From WQXF01 sp031553615 (GTDB lineage: Bacteria > Bacillota > Clostridia > Christensenellales > Aristaeellaceae): 64,000 bases of DNA. The stretch covers positions 1 through 64,000 of the forward strand of contig JAVBLJ010000009.1 of assembly GCA_031553615.1 (NCBI GenBank), given 5' to 3'. The position numbers and the translations under genes were made by a program. How positions within the stretch are numbered: position 1 is the first letter of the stretch; each line of letters opens with the position of its first letter. The notes beneath the pieces are model-generated. The model made no database searches, had not been told where the DNA came from, and saw only the letters and a list, made by a program, of their open reading frames with translations. Positions 54,384 through 63,450 of the stretch are shown in pieces.

Positions 54384-56858
54384 TTGAGCGAGATGAAAAC
54401 TTGGTGGCAAGGCGCGGAATTTCCCTACCATTGCAGGCCGGATGATCCCTGGTTCTCCACTGTGGAGCCGGAGAAGAGCGGCGGGTTCGTGCTGCGCGCG
54501 CGCCCCGGTGCGATTGCGCCGGTACAGCTCATGCTCTGCAGCGAGCAGGATACGAGCGTTACAGCACTGGAGCTGGCCTGGGAATGGCCGGTGCACGTGC
54601 CCGCGTTGCGGGGCGTGGATCGTTTTGGTGCGCCCTTTGTGGGCGAATGCAAGCTGGAGGCCGGCAAGCCTTGGGTGATCTGGGTGTTGCTGGAGATTCC
54701 GATGGAAGCTCCGGCTGGCGAACAGGGGCCGCGCACCCTGAGTGGGACCCTCGTTCTGCGGGGCGGGGAACGCTTGCCGATCGCGCTCGATGTGGAGGTG
54801 GCGGGGGAACCGGTGCATCGCGGCGGCGAGGATGACAAGGACACGCTGGCTCGTCTGGCCTGGCTGGATTCTGCGCTCGGCACCGAGGAAACCGTGCCTC
54901 AGCCCTTCCTGCCGGTGACGGTGCGTGAGCGCACGCTCGGTGTGCTGGGTCGCGAGGTAGTGCTGGGCGAAGGCGGCGTGCCTTCGGCGGTGCTCACCCA
55001 TTTCCAGGGCATTAACGACGTATTGGTCGATAGCGGTGAGGACATATTTGCCGCGCCTCCGCGCTTGGAAACGGTCATCGCGGGGAAACCTGTGCAGCTT
55101 GAGGGCGAGTGCCACATCGTGGCCCGCACCGATGCCCGCGTTAGCTGGGAGGCAGTGCTGCGCTCCGACGAGCTGACCTGCACGGTGCGTGGCTTTTTGG
55201 AGTTCGATGGGTGGTCGCGCTACACGGTGGAATGGCAGGCTGCGCGCGAGCTGGCGGTTGAGGATATCCGACTGCTGTTCCGGCTCAAGCATCGCTATGC
55301 GCGCTGGCTCACCGGCGTGGGCACCAATGTGCTGGAGCGTCCCCAGAGCCACCGCTGGCAGTGGGATCGCGCCAAGCATCAGGATGGCTTCTACTGCGGC
55401 GGCATGAACGGCGGCATCGTAGTGCGCCCACTGGCCGAGGATTATGTGGTGCCATACTGCAACATCTACTATCTGTTTGGCTACCGCAACATGCCCCGTG
55501 CCTGGGTCAACGAGGGCAAGGGCTACTTTGCGCTGGAGCGCTGCGACGATTGCGTGGAGCTGGGCTACCATTGCGGGGCGTGCGTGCTGCCCGCGGGACA
55601 GCCGGTGCGCACCGATTTCGAGATGGGCTTCACGCCCTTCAAGCTGGTGAACCAGGCCAGCCACTATGCGACGCGCTATTTCCAGGCCCCGGGCAACACC
55701 ACGCCCGAAAGCTGGCTGCAGACCGCCCACGAGATCGGCGCATCTCACGTGGTGGTTCACCACGCGAAGGATATTTATCCTTTCATCAATTATCCGCTCT
55801 ACGATGCACCGGCGATGCACGATTTTGCGGCCAAGGCACACAGCCAGGGCCTTAAGATGAAGCCCTACTATACGGTGCGCGAGCTTACCAGTAAGCTGCC
55901 CGAATTCTTTCCGCTACGCAGCTTGCGCGCCGAGGTATTTGCGCAGCCCAACTTCAACTACGATGGCGTGCCCGGCCAGGGAGAGAAGGACGCATGGCTG
56001 AAGGACGAGTGCGGCGATCATGTGCTGCCCGCCTGGAAGCACGTGTTTACCGAGGGCAAGTACGCGGGCACGACCGATCCGGCGGTGATCGTCAATCCCG
56101 CGTCGCGAATCGTCAACTTCTACGTGGAAGGATTGCGCTGGATGTGCGACAACTGGCAGATCGATGGCATCTACGTGGACGACACCGGGCTGGATCGGTA
56201 CGCATTCCAGCGCGCGCGCCGTGTGCTCGATGGGCGCAGGCCGGGCGCTAAGATCGATCTACACTCTTGGAACCAGTTTCACGATGAGTACGGCGAATCT
56301 TGGGCGCACAACATGGTGATGTACGCCGAGATATTCCCGTACATCGATTCGCTTTGGTTCGGCGAGGGCTTTGATTTTAACGAGATCACCCCCAACGAGA
56401 TGCTGGTGGAATGCTCGGGCCTGCCCTTTGGCCTGATGAGCGAGATGCTGCAGGGCGGGGGAAACCCGTGGCGCGGTCTGCTGTTTGGCATGACCAATCG
56501 CGCGGGCTGGACTACGGCAGGCACCCAAGGTATTTGGGCGATGCGCGAGAAATACGGCTTTGACCGCGCGGTGCTGCGCGGCTGGTGGGAGGAGAACCCG
56601 CTGGTGAGCGCCGATAATCCTGCGGTATACGTGACCGCATACGGGCTGCCGGACGGCATTATGGCCGTGGCCGCCAGTTTTGCGGAGGGCGAGGTTTCTA
56701 TGCAGCTGCGGATTGATGCGGCACAAGTCGCGCAGCCCAAGAGCGCGCTGTTGCCCTATATCCAGCACCTGCAGGAGGAGGTTGAATCCGCACCCGACGC
56801 GCGCTACACCCTGCAGCCCGGCGGAGGCGTGCTCGTGTTTTATCCTTATGACAAATAG
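54384..56858 (+). CDS. Putative glycoside hydrolase (GH123/DUF6067-like)
   Basis: An 824-residue protein with an N-terminal beta-sandwich region (about residues 1-420) and a TIM-barrel-like catalytic region (about 430-730) where GIYVDDTGLDR and the later WFGEGFDFN carry paired acidic residues. A C-terminal beta domain ends the protein. The pattern fits the DUF6067/GH123 N-terminal group of putative glycosidases. There is no signal peptide, so the substrate is likely an imported oligosaccharide. The start is uncertain: TTG 54384 lies nine bases after AGGAG, with TTG 54375 and ATG 54393 as alternatives. Two alpha-fucosidase genes follow in the same direction. Confidence 0.65.
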   Translation: MSEMKTWWQGAEFPYHCRPDDPWFSTVEPEKSGGFVLRARPGAIAPVQLMLCSEQDTSVTALELAWEWPVHVPALRGVDRFGAPFVGECKLEAGKPWVIWVLLEIPMEAPAGEQGPRTLSGTLVLRGGERLPIALDVEVAGEPVHRGGEDDKDTLARLAWLDSALGTEETVPQPFLPVTVRERTLGVLGREVVLGEGGVPSAVLTHFQGINDVLVDSGEDIFAAPPRLETVIAGKPVQLEGECHIVARTDARVSWEAVLRSDELTCTVRGFLEFDGWSRYTVEWQAARELAVEDIRLLFRLKHRYARWLTGVGTNVLERPQSHRWQWDRAKHQDGFYCGGMNGGIVVRPLAEDYVVPYCNIYYLFGYRNMPRAWVNEGKGYFALERCDDCVELGYHCGACVLPAGQPVRTDFEMGFTPFKLVNQASHYATRYFQAPGNTTPESWLQTAHEIGASHVVVHHAKDIYPFINYPLYDAPAMHDFAAKAHSQGLKMKPYYTVRELTSKLPEFFPLRSLRAEVFAQPNFNYDGVPGQGEKDAWLKDECGDHVLPAWKHVFTEGKYAGTTDPAVIVNPASRIVNFYVEGLRWMCDNWQIDGIYVDDTGLDRYAFQRARRVLDGRRPGAKIDLHSWNQFHDEYGESWAHNMVMYAEIFPYIDSLWFGEGFDFNEITPNEMLVECSGLPFGLMSEMLQGGGNPWRGLLFGMTNRAGWTTAGTQGIWAMREKYGFDRAVLRGWWEENPLVSADNPAVYVTAYGLPDGIMAVAASFAEGEVSMQLRIDAAQVAQPKSALLPYIQHLQEEVESAPDARYTLQPGGGVLVFYPYDK

Positions 56859-56870
56859 AAATATAGCATA

Positions 56871-56898
56871 ACCATAATAATAGAACCATAATAATAGA
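56871..56898 (+). repeat. AT-rich 14-bp tandem repeat in intercistronic gap
   Basis: ACCATAATAATAGA is repeated exactly twice in tandem (56871-56884 and 56885-56898). A third degenerate unit CCATAGGAGGA holds the ribosome site of the next gene. Confidence 0.75.
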
Positions 56899-56917
56899 TC
56901 CATAGGAGGAATGATCG

Positions 56918-58291
56918 ATGTCGGAAGAGATTTTGGGGCAACAGGCGGAAGTCGTCGAGCAGGGCGTGCACAACTATAGCACGGCCGACCAGTACATTGC
57001 GCCGACCGATCCAGTGCTTCGCGAGCGCCTGGAATGGTTCCAGGATCAAAAGCTGGCGCTGATGATGCATTGGGGCGCATACTCGCAGCTGGGTCTGGTA
57101 GAATCATGGGCGCTCAACGACGCCGACGCCGAATGGTCCCGCAACGGCGTGGATTGGGATGTGGACGGCGAGACTTTCAAGCGCCAGTACCGCAATCTCA
57201 ACAAGACCTTTAACCCGGTGCGATTCCAACCGGAAAAGTGGGCGGAGCTCGCCAAGGAAGGCGGTTTCCGTTACCTGGTGTTTACCACCAAGCATCACGA
57301 TGGCTTCTGCATGTACGATTCTCAGTATTCTGATTATAAGGTTACCGCGCCCGATTGTCCGTTCCATACCCACCCGAAGGCCGATATCTGTGCCAATCTG
57401 TTTGAAGCGTTCCGGCGGCAAGGCCTGGGTATCGCCGCATATTTCTCCAAGGCCGATTGGCACGTGCCCAGTTATTGGGCGCAGGATACGCCGCGCGGAA
57501 GTTTCATGTGGCGCGGCCCTGCGTACGATCCGGCTACGAACCCGGAGCGCTGGGAGGAGTTTGTGCAGTTCACCCACAACCAGGTGATGGAGCTGGTTTC
57601 CAACTACGGCAAGATCGATGTGCTCTGGTTCGACGCGGGCTGGGTCTGCCGCCAGAGCGGCCAGGATATCCGCATCGAGGAGCTGATGGAGAAGGCACGC
57701 GCCGTGCAGCCCTGGGTGCTTTCGGCCGACCGCACCTGCGGCGGCATCTGCGAAAACTACGTGACCCCGGAGCAGTGCGTGCCCGAGAAGCCGCTGGGTA
57801 TCCCGTGGGAGAGCTGCGTGACCATGGGCACCTCGTTCTCCTATGCCTACGATGACAACTACAAATCGGTGCGCCAACTGGTGCACCTGCTGCTGGATAT
57901 CGTTTCAAAGGGCGGCAACCTGGCCCTCAACGTGGGTCCGCAGCCCGATGGCCGCCTGTCGCGCAACGCCATCGACCGCATCAAGGGTCTGGGCGCGTGG
58001 CTCAAGCTCTACGGCGAGGGCGTCTATGGCACGCGGGTGTGTGCGCCGTACCGTGTGGGGCAGTGCGCCTTTACGCAGAAGGCCGGGCGGGTGTACGCCT
58101 TCTATCTGCACGATGAGGGCGTGGCGGTGCCGGAGTGCGTGGAGATTCCTTACGCGGGCAAGGTGTCCCGGGTGATCGATCTGGCGAGCGGTGAGGAGTT
58201 GGCGTTCGAGCGCCAGGGCCAGGGCATTGCGGTAAAGCTTCCGGTGCGCGATCAGGCCCCGGTCGCCGAGGGGTTCCGATTGGAAGCCTAG
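56918..58291 (+). CDS. Alpha-L-fucosidase (GH29)
   Basis: A 457-residue retaining alpha-L-fucosidase that removes terminal fucose from oligosaccharides. GH29 motifs: MHWGAYSQ near residue 50, FTTKHHDGFCMYDS near residue 128, the nucleophile Asp239 in WFDAGW, and WESCVTMG further on. A C-terminal beta domain follows the barrel. No signal peptide, so it is cytoplasmic. The ATG at 56918 follows TAGGAGGA. With the paralogue downstream it shares only moderate similarity, so the two may differ in linkage preference. Confidence 0.92.
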   Translation: MSEEILGQQAEVVEQGVHNYSTADQYIAPTDPVLRERLEWFQDQKLALMMHWGAYSQLGLVESWALNDADAEWSRNGVDWDVDGETFKRQYRNLNKTFNPVRFQPEKWAELAKEGGFRYLVFTTKHHDGFCMYDSQYSDYKVTAPDCPFHTHPKADICANLFEAFRRQGLGIAAYFSKADWHVPSYWAQDTPRGSFMWRGPAYDPATNPERWEEFVQFTHNQVMELVSNYGKIDVLWFDAGWVCRQSGQDIRIEELMEKARAVQPWVLSADRTCGGICENYVTPEQCVPEKPLGIPWESCVTMGTSFSYAYDDNYKSVRQLVHLLLDIVSKGGNLALNVGPQPDGRLSRNAIDRIKGLGAWLKLYGEGVYGTRVCAPYRVGQCAFTQKAGRVYAFYLHDEGVAVPECVEIPYAGKVSRVIDLASGEELAFERQGQGIAVKLPVRDQAPVAEGFRLEA

Positions 58292-58385
58292 CATGGGAGG
58301 CCTAGCATCGGAAGCAGAGTAGTTCGAAGCCTAATGCTCATCTAAACAAAAACGATTCGACACACAAGGATGGGGAGGGAAGGCC

Positions 58386-59678
58386 ATGTTTGACCGCGAG
58401 GTGTACGAGCGTCGCACGCGGTGGTTTGCGGACGATCGATTCGGCATGTTCATTCATTGGGGCCTGTATGCGATTCCTGCGCGCGGCGAATGGATTCGCA
58501 GCCACGAACGCATCAGCAACGAGGATTATCAGAAGTATTTCGATGAGTTTGACCCGGTGGCATACGATCCCCGCATGTGGGCGAGACTGGCCAAGCAGGC
58601 AGGCATGCGCTACGCAGTGATGACCGCCAAGCACCACGACGGTTTTTGCCTGTTCGATTCGCAGTACACCGATTACAAGGCTACCAACACCAAGGCTGGG
58701 CGCGACCTGGTGCGCGAGTACGTCGAAGCCTTCCGTGCCGAGGGGATCAAGGTGGGCCTGTACTATTCGCTGCTGGATTGGCATCACCCCGACTATCCGC
58801 ACTATGAGGATTCAATCCACCCCATGCGCGGAAACGAAGCCTACAAGGGCGTGAAACGCGACTTCAGCCGGTACGTGGAATATCTGCACAATCAGGTGCG
58901 CGAGCTGTGTACCAACTATGGGAAGCTCGACCTGATGTGGTACGATTTCTCGTACGATACCCTCTGCGGAGAGGCGTGGCGCGCGACCGAGCTGGTGCGC
59001 ATGGTGCGCGAGCTGCAGCCCGGTATCCTCATCGATAACCGGCTGGAGGGCGCGGCGGAAAGTTCGATGCTGGTGGGCGAGCCCGCCGAGTATTCGGGCG
59101 ACTTCCTTAGCCCCGAGCAGCTTTTGCCGCCGGAGGGCATGTTTGACCACAAGGGCAACCGCCTGCTGTGGGAAGCGTGCGTGACCATGAACAACAATTG
59201 GGGCTATGCCGAGGGCGATAATCACTTCAAGCCTGCAGGTATGCTGGTGCGCAAGCTGGTGGAGTGCGTATCGAAGGGCGGCAACATGCTGCTGAACGTC
59301 GGCCCCGATGCATGGGGCCGCATTCCCGGGCCCTCCGTGCGCATTCTGGAGCAGATGGGCGAGTGGATGGCGAAGAACGGCGAATCGGTCTACGGCTGCG
59401 GCTATGCGGGCATTCCCAAGCCCGATTTTGGACGCGTGACCCGCAAGGGCAACACGCTCTACTATCATGTGACCGAGAACACCATCGGCCTTCTGCCGCT
59501 GCTGGGCTTGCAGCCCGAGGAGATCAAGCGCGTGCGCCTGCTGGCGACCGGGGCGGAGCTGCCCCTGGTGAGCGATTTCCGCACTGCGCACTACAAGAAC
59601 GTGTTTGTGAAGATTGGCGATAGCCCGATTCTGCCCGACGAGACCGACACTGTGGTGATGGTCGAGTTGCGCGGATAG
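58386..59678 (+). CDS. Alpha-L-fucosidase (GH29), second copy
   Basis: A 430-residue GH29 enzyme without signal peptide. Motifs: FIHWGLYAIPARGEW, TAKHHDGFCLFDS, the nucleophile Asp187 in MWYDFSYD, and WEACVTMNNNWGY, which is the canonical form of the late conserved region. The C-terminal beta domain is short. The start at 58386 follows GGGAGGGAAGG. It lies 94 bases after the first fucosidase and probably belongs to the same transcript. Confidence 0.93.
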   Translation: MFDREVYERRTRWFADDRFGMFIHWGLYAIPARGEWIRSHERISNEDYQKYFDEFDPVAYDPRMWARLAKQAGMRYAVMTAKHHDGFCLFDSQYTDYKATNTKAGRDLVREYVEAFRAEGIKVGLYYSLLDWHHPDYPHYEDSIHPMRGNEAYKGVKRDFSRYVEYLHNQVRELCTNYGKLDLMWYDFSYDTLCGEAWRATELVRMVRELQPGILIDNRLEGAAESSMLVGEPAEYSGDFLSPEQLLPPEGMFDHKGNRLLWEACVTMNNNWGYAEGDNHFKPAGMLVRKLVECVSKGGNMLLNVGPDAWGRIPGPSVRILEQMGEWMAKNGESVYGCGYAGIPKPDFGRVTRKGNTLYYHVTENTIGLLPLLGLQPEEIKRVRLLATGAELPLVSDFRTAHYKNVFVKIGDSPILPDETDTVVMVELRG

Positions 59679-59848
59679 CACTTCTGCCCCTGCCGGAGCT
59701 TTTTTCTGTTGAATTGCTGCTATTTATCGAATTGTGAAGGATTTTGACGAAAAATAGAGAATGAAGAGCAAGAACAATAGGAAGAGGTTCCTCAATCGAG
59801 AGGATTTCCGCCACGCGAAGGGCGGAATTCCTGCGGCGGGGTGAGCGC

Positions 59849-60292
59849 ATGGCATCGCGTAAGCAGGGCGCGAAGCGGCCCTGGAGCCGCGAGCGCTGGT
59901 TCTTTATGCTGCTGGTGCCGGTCTATGGCGCGCTGGTGGTCAGCGCTGCGGCGACCGGTGCGTTTGCGCCGCCGGAAGCGCAGGCAGTTCAGGTGGTGCT
60001 GGAGTCGCGCGCCGCAAACGGCATGGATCAGCTGCTGCCCACCAGCGATCCGGCGCTTTCTACCCCTATGCCCACGCGCGCGCCGGAATCGGGCCTGCGC
60101 AAGCTCGATATCAACGAGGCCGACACCTGGATGCTGACCGCTATTCCCGGAATTGGGCAGACGATGGCCGAGCGGATCATCGCATACCGCGATGGGCAGG
60201 GCGGGCTACAATTCATCGATGAGTTGGCCCGAATTGAGGGAGTAGGGGAGAAGCTTTACGCAACCTTGATCGTCTATCTGGAGGTGCGCTGA
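59849..60292 (+). CDS. ComEA-like membrane-anchored helix-hairpin-helix protein
   Basis: A 147-residue protein with one N-terminal transmembrane segment (about residues 18-40), a low-complexity linker and a C-terminal pair of helix-hairpin-helix motifs: LDINEADTWMLTAIPGIGQ, then FIDELARIEGVGEKLY. This is the DNA-binding part of ComEA competence proteins. The SLBB domain usual in ComEA is missing, so it is a short form. No comEC gene is in the window. The start is near a TCCGCC/GGCGGA hairpin (59807-59826). Confidence 0.85.
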   Translation: MASRKQGAKRPWSRERWFFMLLVPVYGALVVSAAATGAFAPPEAQAVQVVLESRAANGMDQLLPTSDPALSTPMPTRAPESGLRKLDINEADTWMLTAIPGIGQTMAERIIAYRDGQGGLQFIDELARIEGVGEKLYATLIVYLEVR

Positions 60293-60353
60293 CGCAATGC
60301 GTGGCGTGCCTCTTTTTTGTTCGGGGGTTTTCTGTTGGTGTTTTGAGCACATG

Positions 60354-60407
60354 AAAAGCGCCCCTTTCCGCGCGACTGATGCAACGACGGCAGGAGGCGC
60401 ATTTTTG
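60354..60407. terminator. Bidirectional terminator between convergent genes
   Basis: GCGCCCC (from 60358) pairs with GGAGGCGC (to 60400), with a long loop, then ATTTTTG on the plus strand and TTTT on the minus strand. It separates the ComEA-like gene and the repeat-protein gene. Confidence 0.6.
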
Positions 60408-60428
60408 GCAGGACTTGAAGGAGAGGGG

Positions 60429-62768
60429 CTAGAGCTCGACAGGGGTGCCGTCCAGCGCCAGAAATACCTGCTCGGTGACCAGGCCATCCGCATCGTAGCG
60501 GAGCTCCAGCCGCGCATAGCCGCTGCTGCAGACTGTGGGCGCGCCGGTGAGATCCAAGAAGCTTTCCGTAAGCATCTGGCCCAAGTCGTTGTATGTCCTG
60601 ACCAGGGATGCATACCCGTTCTTGCTGACGACCGGATTTCCCTTGCCATCGTGGTAGCTTTCCTGAACGATGTTCCCGGCGGAATCGTACGAGCGCTCCA
60701 CGATGGAGTAGCCATCGCGGAGGACGGCGGGTGCATCCTTTGCGGTGAAGAATGCTTCGGTGAGCAGATTTCCGGCATTATCCCATTTCCGGCGGACGAT
60801 GGCATATCCGCCGCGCATATCGACCAAACGCTCCGCATCGTCGTAGTAGGCTTCGTAGATGGTCTTTTTGTTGGCATCGTATTCGCGGATGCGCATGGCG
60901 TATCCGTTTTTTTGCATCATCAGATTGCCATCGGGGCCGTAATAGGCCATGCGGATGATGTTGCCCTTCGCATCGTACGAACGGGTCTGCCGCGCATAGC
61001 CGGAGTTGGAGCACACGGGCTGCTCATTTTGGTCGAAATAGCTTTCGGCGGTGGGGCGGCGCTTGGTATCGTATTCGCGGCGCACGATAGCGTAGCCGTT
61101 GGCGGTGCAGATTAGTTGGCCCGCTTCATCATAGTAGGCTTCCTCAATGAGGGTGTTGTTGGTGCTGTACTTGCGTGTGAGGCGCGCATAGCCCGCCTCG
61201 ATGCGTGCCGGTTCCAGCGTTGTGCCCAGGTAGGTTTCGCTGATGACCTTTCGGCTTTCGCTATAGGTGCGGCGGATGCCAGCGTAGCCCTTGCCGGTGA
61301 CCGGCGCGGGCTGCTCCCGTTCATCGAGAAAGAGTTCTTCGATCAGGTTTCCGGCCTCGTCGTAGCCTTTTTTCACGATCGCATAGCCATCGCTGTTCTT
61401 CGCCAATTGCTGCTGCGCATCGTAGAAGGATTCCTGCAAAAGAACGCCTTCCTTGTTGAACTTGAAGCTGTGCGATGCGTAACCTTGGGCAATGACGGTG
61501 CGCTTGTCCTCCGCATCATAGAAGACTTCCTCGGTGCGCAGGCCCTTGGGCGTGTTGGTATATTTTACGCTCGCATAGTCCTTGCCTCTGGGGACGATGG
61601 GGCTTCCATCGATGCCGTAGTAAATCTCGCCGGCGGGGAGGCGATACTTATCGAAGAGGTATTCGTGCATGTAGTAGCCGTTCTGGGTCAGCACCGGCTC
61701 ATCCTGGAGGCCATAGTAGCGCTCCGTGCTCAGCCTTCGACTCGCGTAGCGGTAGAACGCGACCGCATACCCGCCGGGGATCAGCACCGGTTCGCCGCTT
61801 GTCCCGAAGTAGCGCTCCTCTTGGAGGTCGCCGTTCTTGTTGTACGCGAACTTCTTGGTGGCGTAGCCATCCCGGATCATCACCGGGTTCCCGTCCTCTC
61901 CAAAATAATCGACTCTGGAGAGCGCGCCGGATTGCAGGCTCTCGTATTTGTACTCCACGCGCGCATAGCCGTCGCGCTGGGCGAGCGGCTCGGCGTTCTC
62001 GCCCTGGTATTCGCTGACCAGCAAGCGCGCAAACCCCGCATAGGTTTGCTGCAGGGCCGCGTATCCCTTCTGCGTATTTACAACCAGGTGGCCGTGATGA
62101 TCGTAGTAGCATTCACTGTAGAGCATGCCCTTTTCGCCGCGAGAGTACTTTACGTAGCTGTGGCCCTCGGGCAGGATGGCATAGTTGCCATCGGCCGCGT
62201 AGTACGATTCACGAACCACGCGGCCTTTCTTATCGTAAAGAATGGTCTTGCGCGCGTATCCGCCTCCGGCGGCGACGGGTTTGCCATACTCGTCGTAGTA
62301 TTCAACGCTCAGCAGGCTGCGCCAATCGTAGGTGGCCTGTAGCTTCGCATAGCCGTTGGGGCCGATGACCGGGGTTTCCCAATCCAGCCAGTAGCTGCTG
62401 GTCAGCGTACGGCCATAGCCATCGTAGGTGTGTTGCTCGATGGCGAAGCCTGCGTTGGTGACGACCAACCGATCCTTGGTATCGTAGTAGGCGGTGGAGA
62501 GGGGCTTGAATCGGCCGCTGAACTCGATGACGTAATAGCAGTAGCCCTGGTCGTTCATGATGCGGTTTCCTGCGGCGTCGACCCAGGTCTCCTGCTTCAG
62601 GTAGCCTCGCTCGTATTTTTTTTCGGTAGCGACGATTGCTTCGCTGCCGGGGGCTTCATCAGCTCCGGCACAGGCGGCGGGCAAGCAGATAAGCGCTACC
62701 CCAACCGCAATGAACAGGGAAAGCAGGATGAGTGCGCCGCCTTTTTGAGCCCATCCACGTACTTGCAT
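60429..62768 (-). CDS. Secreted protein of about 22 tandem repeats
   Basis: A 779-residue exported protein. A signal segment (residues 8-35) is followed by an array of about 22 imperfect repeats of 31-34 residues that runs to the C-terminus. The unit has the form GYAxxxxxYDxxGxxxxExYxDxxGxPV; examples begin NGYAIVRREYD, SGYARQTRSYD and GGYAIVRRKWD. Aromatic residues at fixed positions suggest a beta-rich solenoid related to YD or WG repeats. No anchor or enzyme motif is seen. The ATG follows GAAGGAGA. A strong promoter lies about 165 bases upstream. Function unknown; surface binding is a guess. Confidence 0.85.
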   Translation of the reverse strand: MQVRGWAQKGGALILLSLFIAVGVALICLPAACAGADEAPGSEAIVATEKKYERGYLKQETWVDAAGNRIMNDQGYCYYVIEFSGRFKPLSTAYYDTKDRLVVTNAGFAIEQHTYDGYGRTLTSSYWLDWETPVIGPNGYAKLQATYDWRSLLSVEYYDEYGKPVAAGGGYARKTILYDKKGRVVRESYYAADGNYAILPEGHSYVKYSRGEKGMLYSECYYDHHGHLVVNTQKGYAALQQTYAGFARLLVSEYQGENAEPLAQRDGYARVEYKYESLQSGALSRVDYFGEDGNPVMIRDGYATKKFAYNKNGDLQEERYFGTSGEPVLIPGGYAVAFYRYASRRLSTERYYGLQDEPVLTQNGYYMHEYLFDKYRLPAGEIYYGIDGSPIVPRGKDYASVKYTNTPKGLRTEEVFYDAEDKRTVIAQGYASHSFKFNKEGVLLQESFYDAQQQLAKNSDGYAIVKKGYDEAGNLIEELFLDEREQPAPVTGKGYAGIRRTYSESRKVISETYLGTTLEPARIEAGYARLTRKYSTNNTLIEEAYYDEAGQLICTANGYAIVRREYDTKRRPTAESYFDQNEQPVCSNSGYARQTRSYDAKGNIIRMAYYGPDGNLMMQKNGYAMRIREYDANKKTIYEAYYDDAERLVDMRGGYAIVRRKWDNAGNLLTEAFFTAKDAPAVLRDGYSIVERSYDSAGNIVQESYHDGKGNPVVSKNGYASLVRTYNDLGQMLTESFLDLTGAPTVCSSGYARLELRYDADGLVTEQVFLALDGTPVEL

Positions 62769-62932
62769 AGTGCTTCTCCTTCTATATTGTATTGCTTCAT
62801 TCGTATCGCCCGATGTATTGCTCGTTGTATTTCATATTGCATCGCTGACTGCGCCGCATTGTTGTGCTGCTCCGCGATGCACACCGCAATGAATAGAAGA
62901 AAGGAATGCGCGGAATGGGAGTATTATCATTC

Positions 62933-62961
62933 ATTATATGGAAAATATGCGCCATTGTCCA
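62933..62961 (-). promoter_or_regulatory. Promoter of the tandem-repeat protein gene
   Basis: On the minus strand: TGGACA (62956-62961), 17 bp, perfect TATAAT (62933-62938). The leader of about 160 bases holds several GCAATA-like short repeats. Confidence 0.8.
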
Positions 62962-63129
62962 GCGCTCGGCGAGTGGAAGTAGGGGAGGGCGACGCTTTTT
63001 TGCGAAAAGCGCGTAAGGGGAGCGAAGCTGTTTCGCGAAGTGCTGGAAAAAAGAAAGATGAATGTTAACAAAAAATGACGAAATATGGGTTCGGACGCAT
63101 TTTTGTACGGATACGTAAAATGAAAAAAT

Positions 63130-63150
63130 CGTTGAAAATCAACGCTTTTT
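63130..63150 (+). terminator. Intergenic terminator-like hairpin
   Basis: CGTTGA (63130-63135) and TCAACG (63139-63144) with a 3-base loop, followed by CTTTTT. No plus-strand gene is known upstream, so it may end an unseen small RNA or simply insulate the next promoter. Confidence 0.5.
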
Positions 63151-63215
63151 CTCGCCTTGCTGCGATTATCATGTCATCTTTTAAAAATAATTGGTATAAA
63201 AAGTGAAAAAAGATG

Positions 63216-63244
63216 TTGACAAAAAAGGGAAAGCATGGTAAATT
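63216..63244 (+). promoter_or_regulatory. Promoter of the acidic secreted protein gene
   Basis: Perfect TTGACA (63216-63221), 17 bp, TAAATT (63239-63244). The leader is about 200 bases long. Confidence 0.75.
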
Positions 63245-63450
63245 TGTAATACAAAAGAAATATGTTGTGAAATTAAGACACGATTGCGACATTTACGAAA
63301 CACAAAATCGAGGCCGAACGGTCGAAATGGTAAGTTGGAAACGCTGGAAGAACCGATTTCTGTGGGTGCGCCCAACGCGCACTTTGGTTCATCCATTAAG
63401 CATAGAGGTATGGCAAAAATATTTCAAAGAGTTCAAGGGGGTTCACACAA

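Larger units (their letters stand above)
62962..63450. other. Long intergenic region, AT-rich on the right
   Basis: No gene can be supported. The left part has the hairpin CGCTTTT/AAAAGCG (62993-63011). From about 63060 the composition becomes clearly AT-rich compared with the genes around. A terminator-like hairpin and a promoter inside it are listed separately; the frame open on the plus strand near 63213-63629 is not convincing. Confidence 0.6.

Noticed and set aside
61116..62342. A 408-codon plus-strand frame opposite the repeat-protein gene
   Set aside because: Its apparent repeats are the complement of the real repeat array; there is no ribosome site and no signal or motif of its own.
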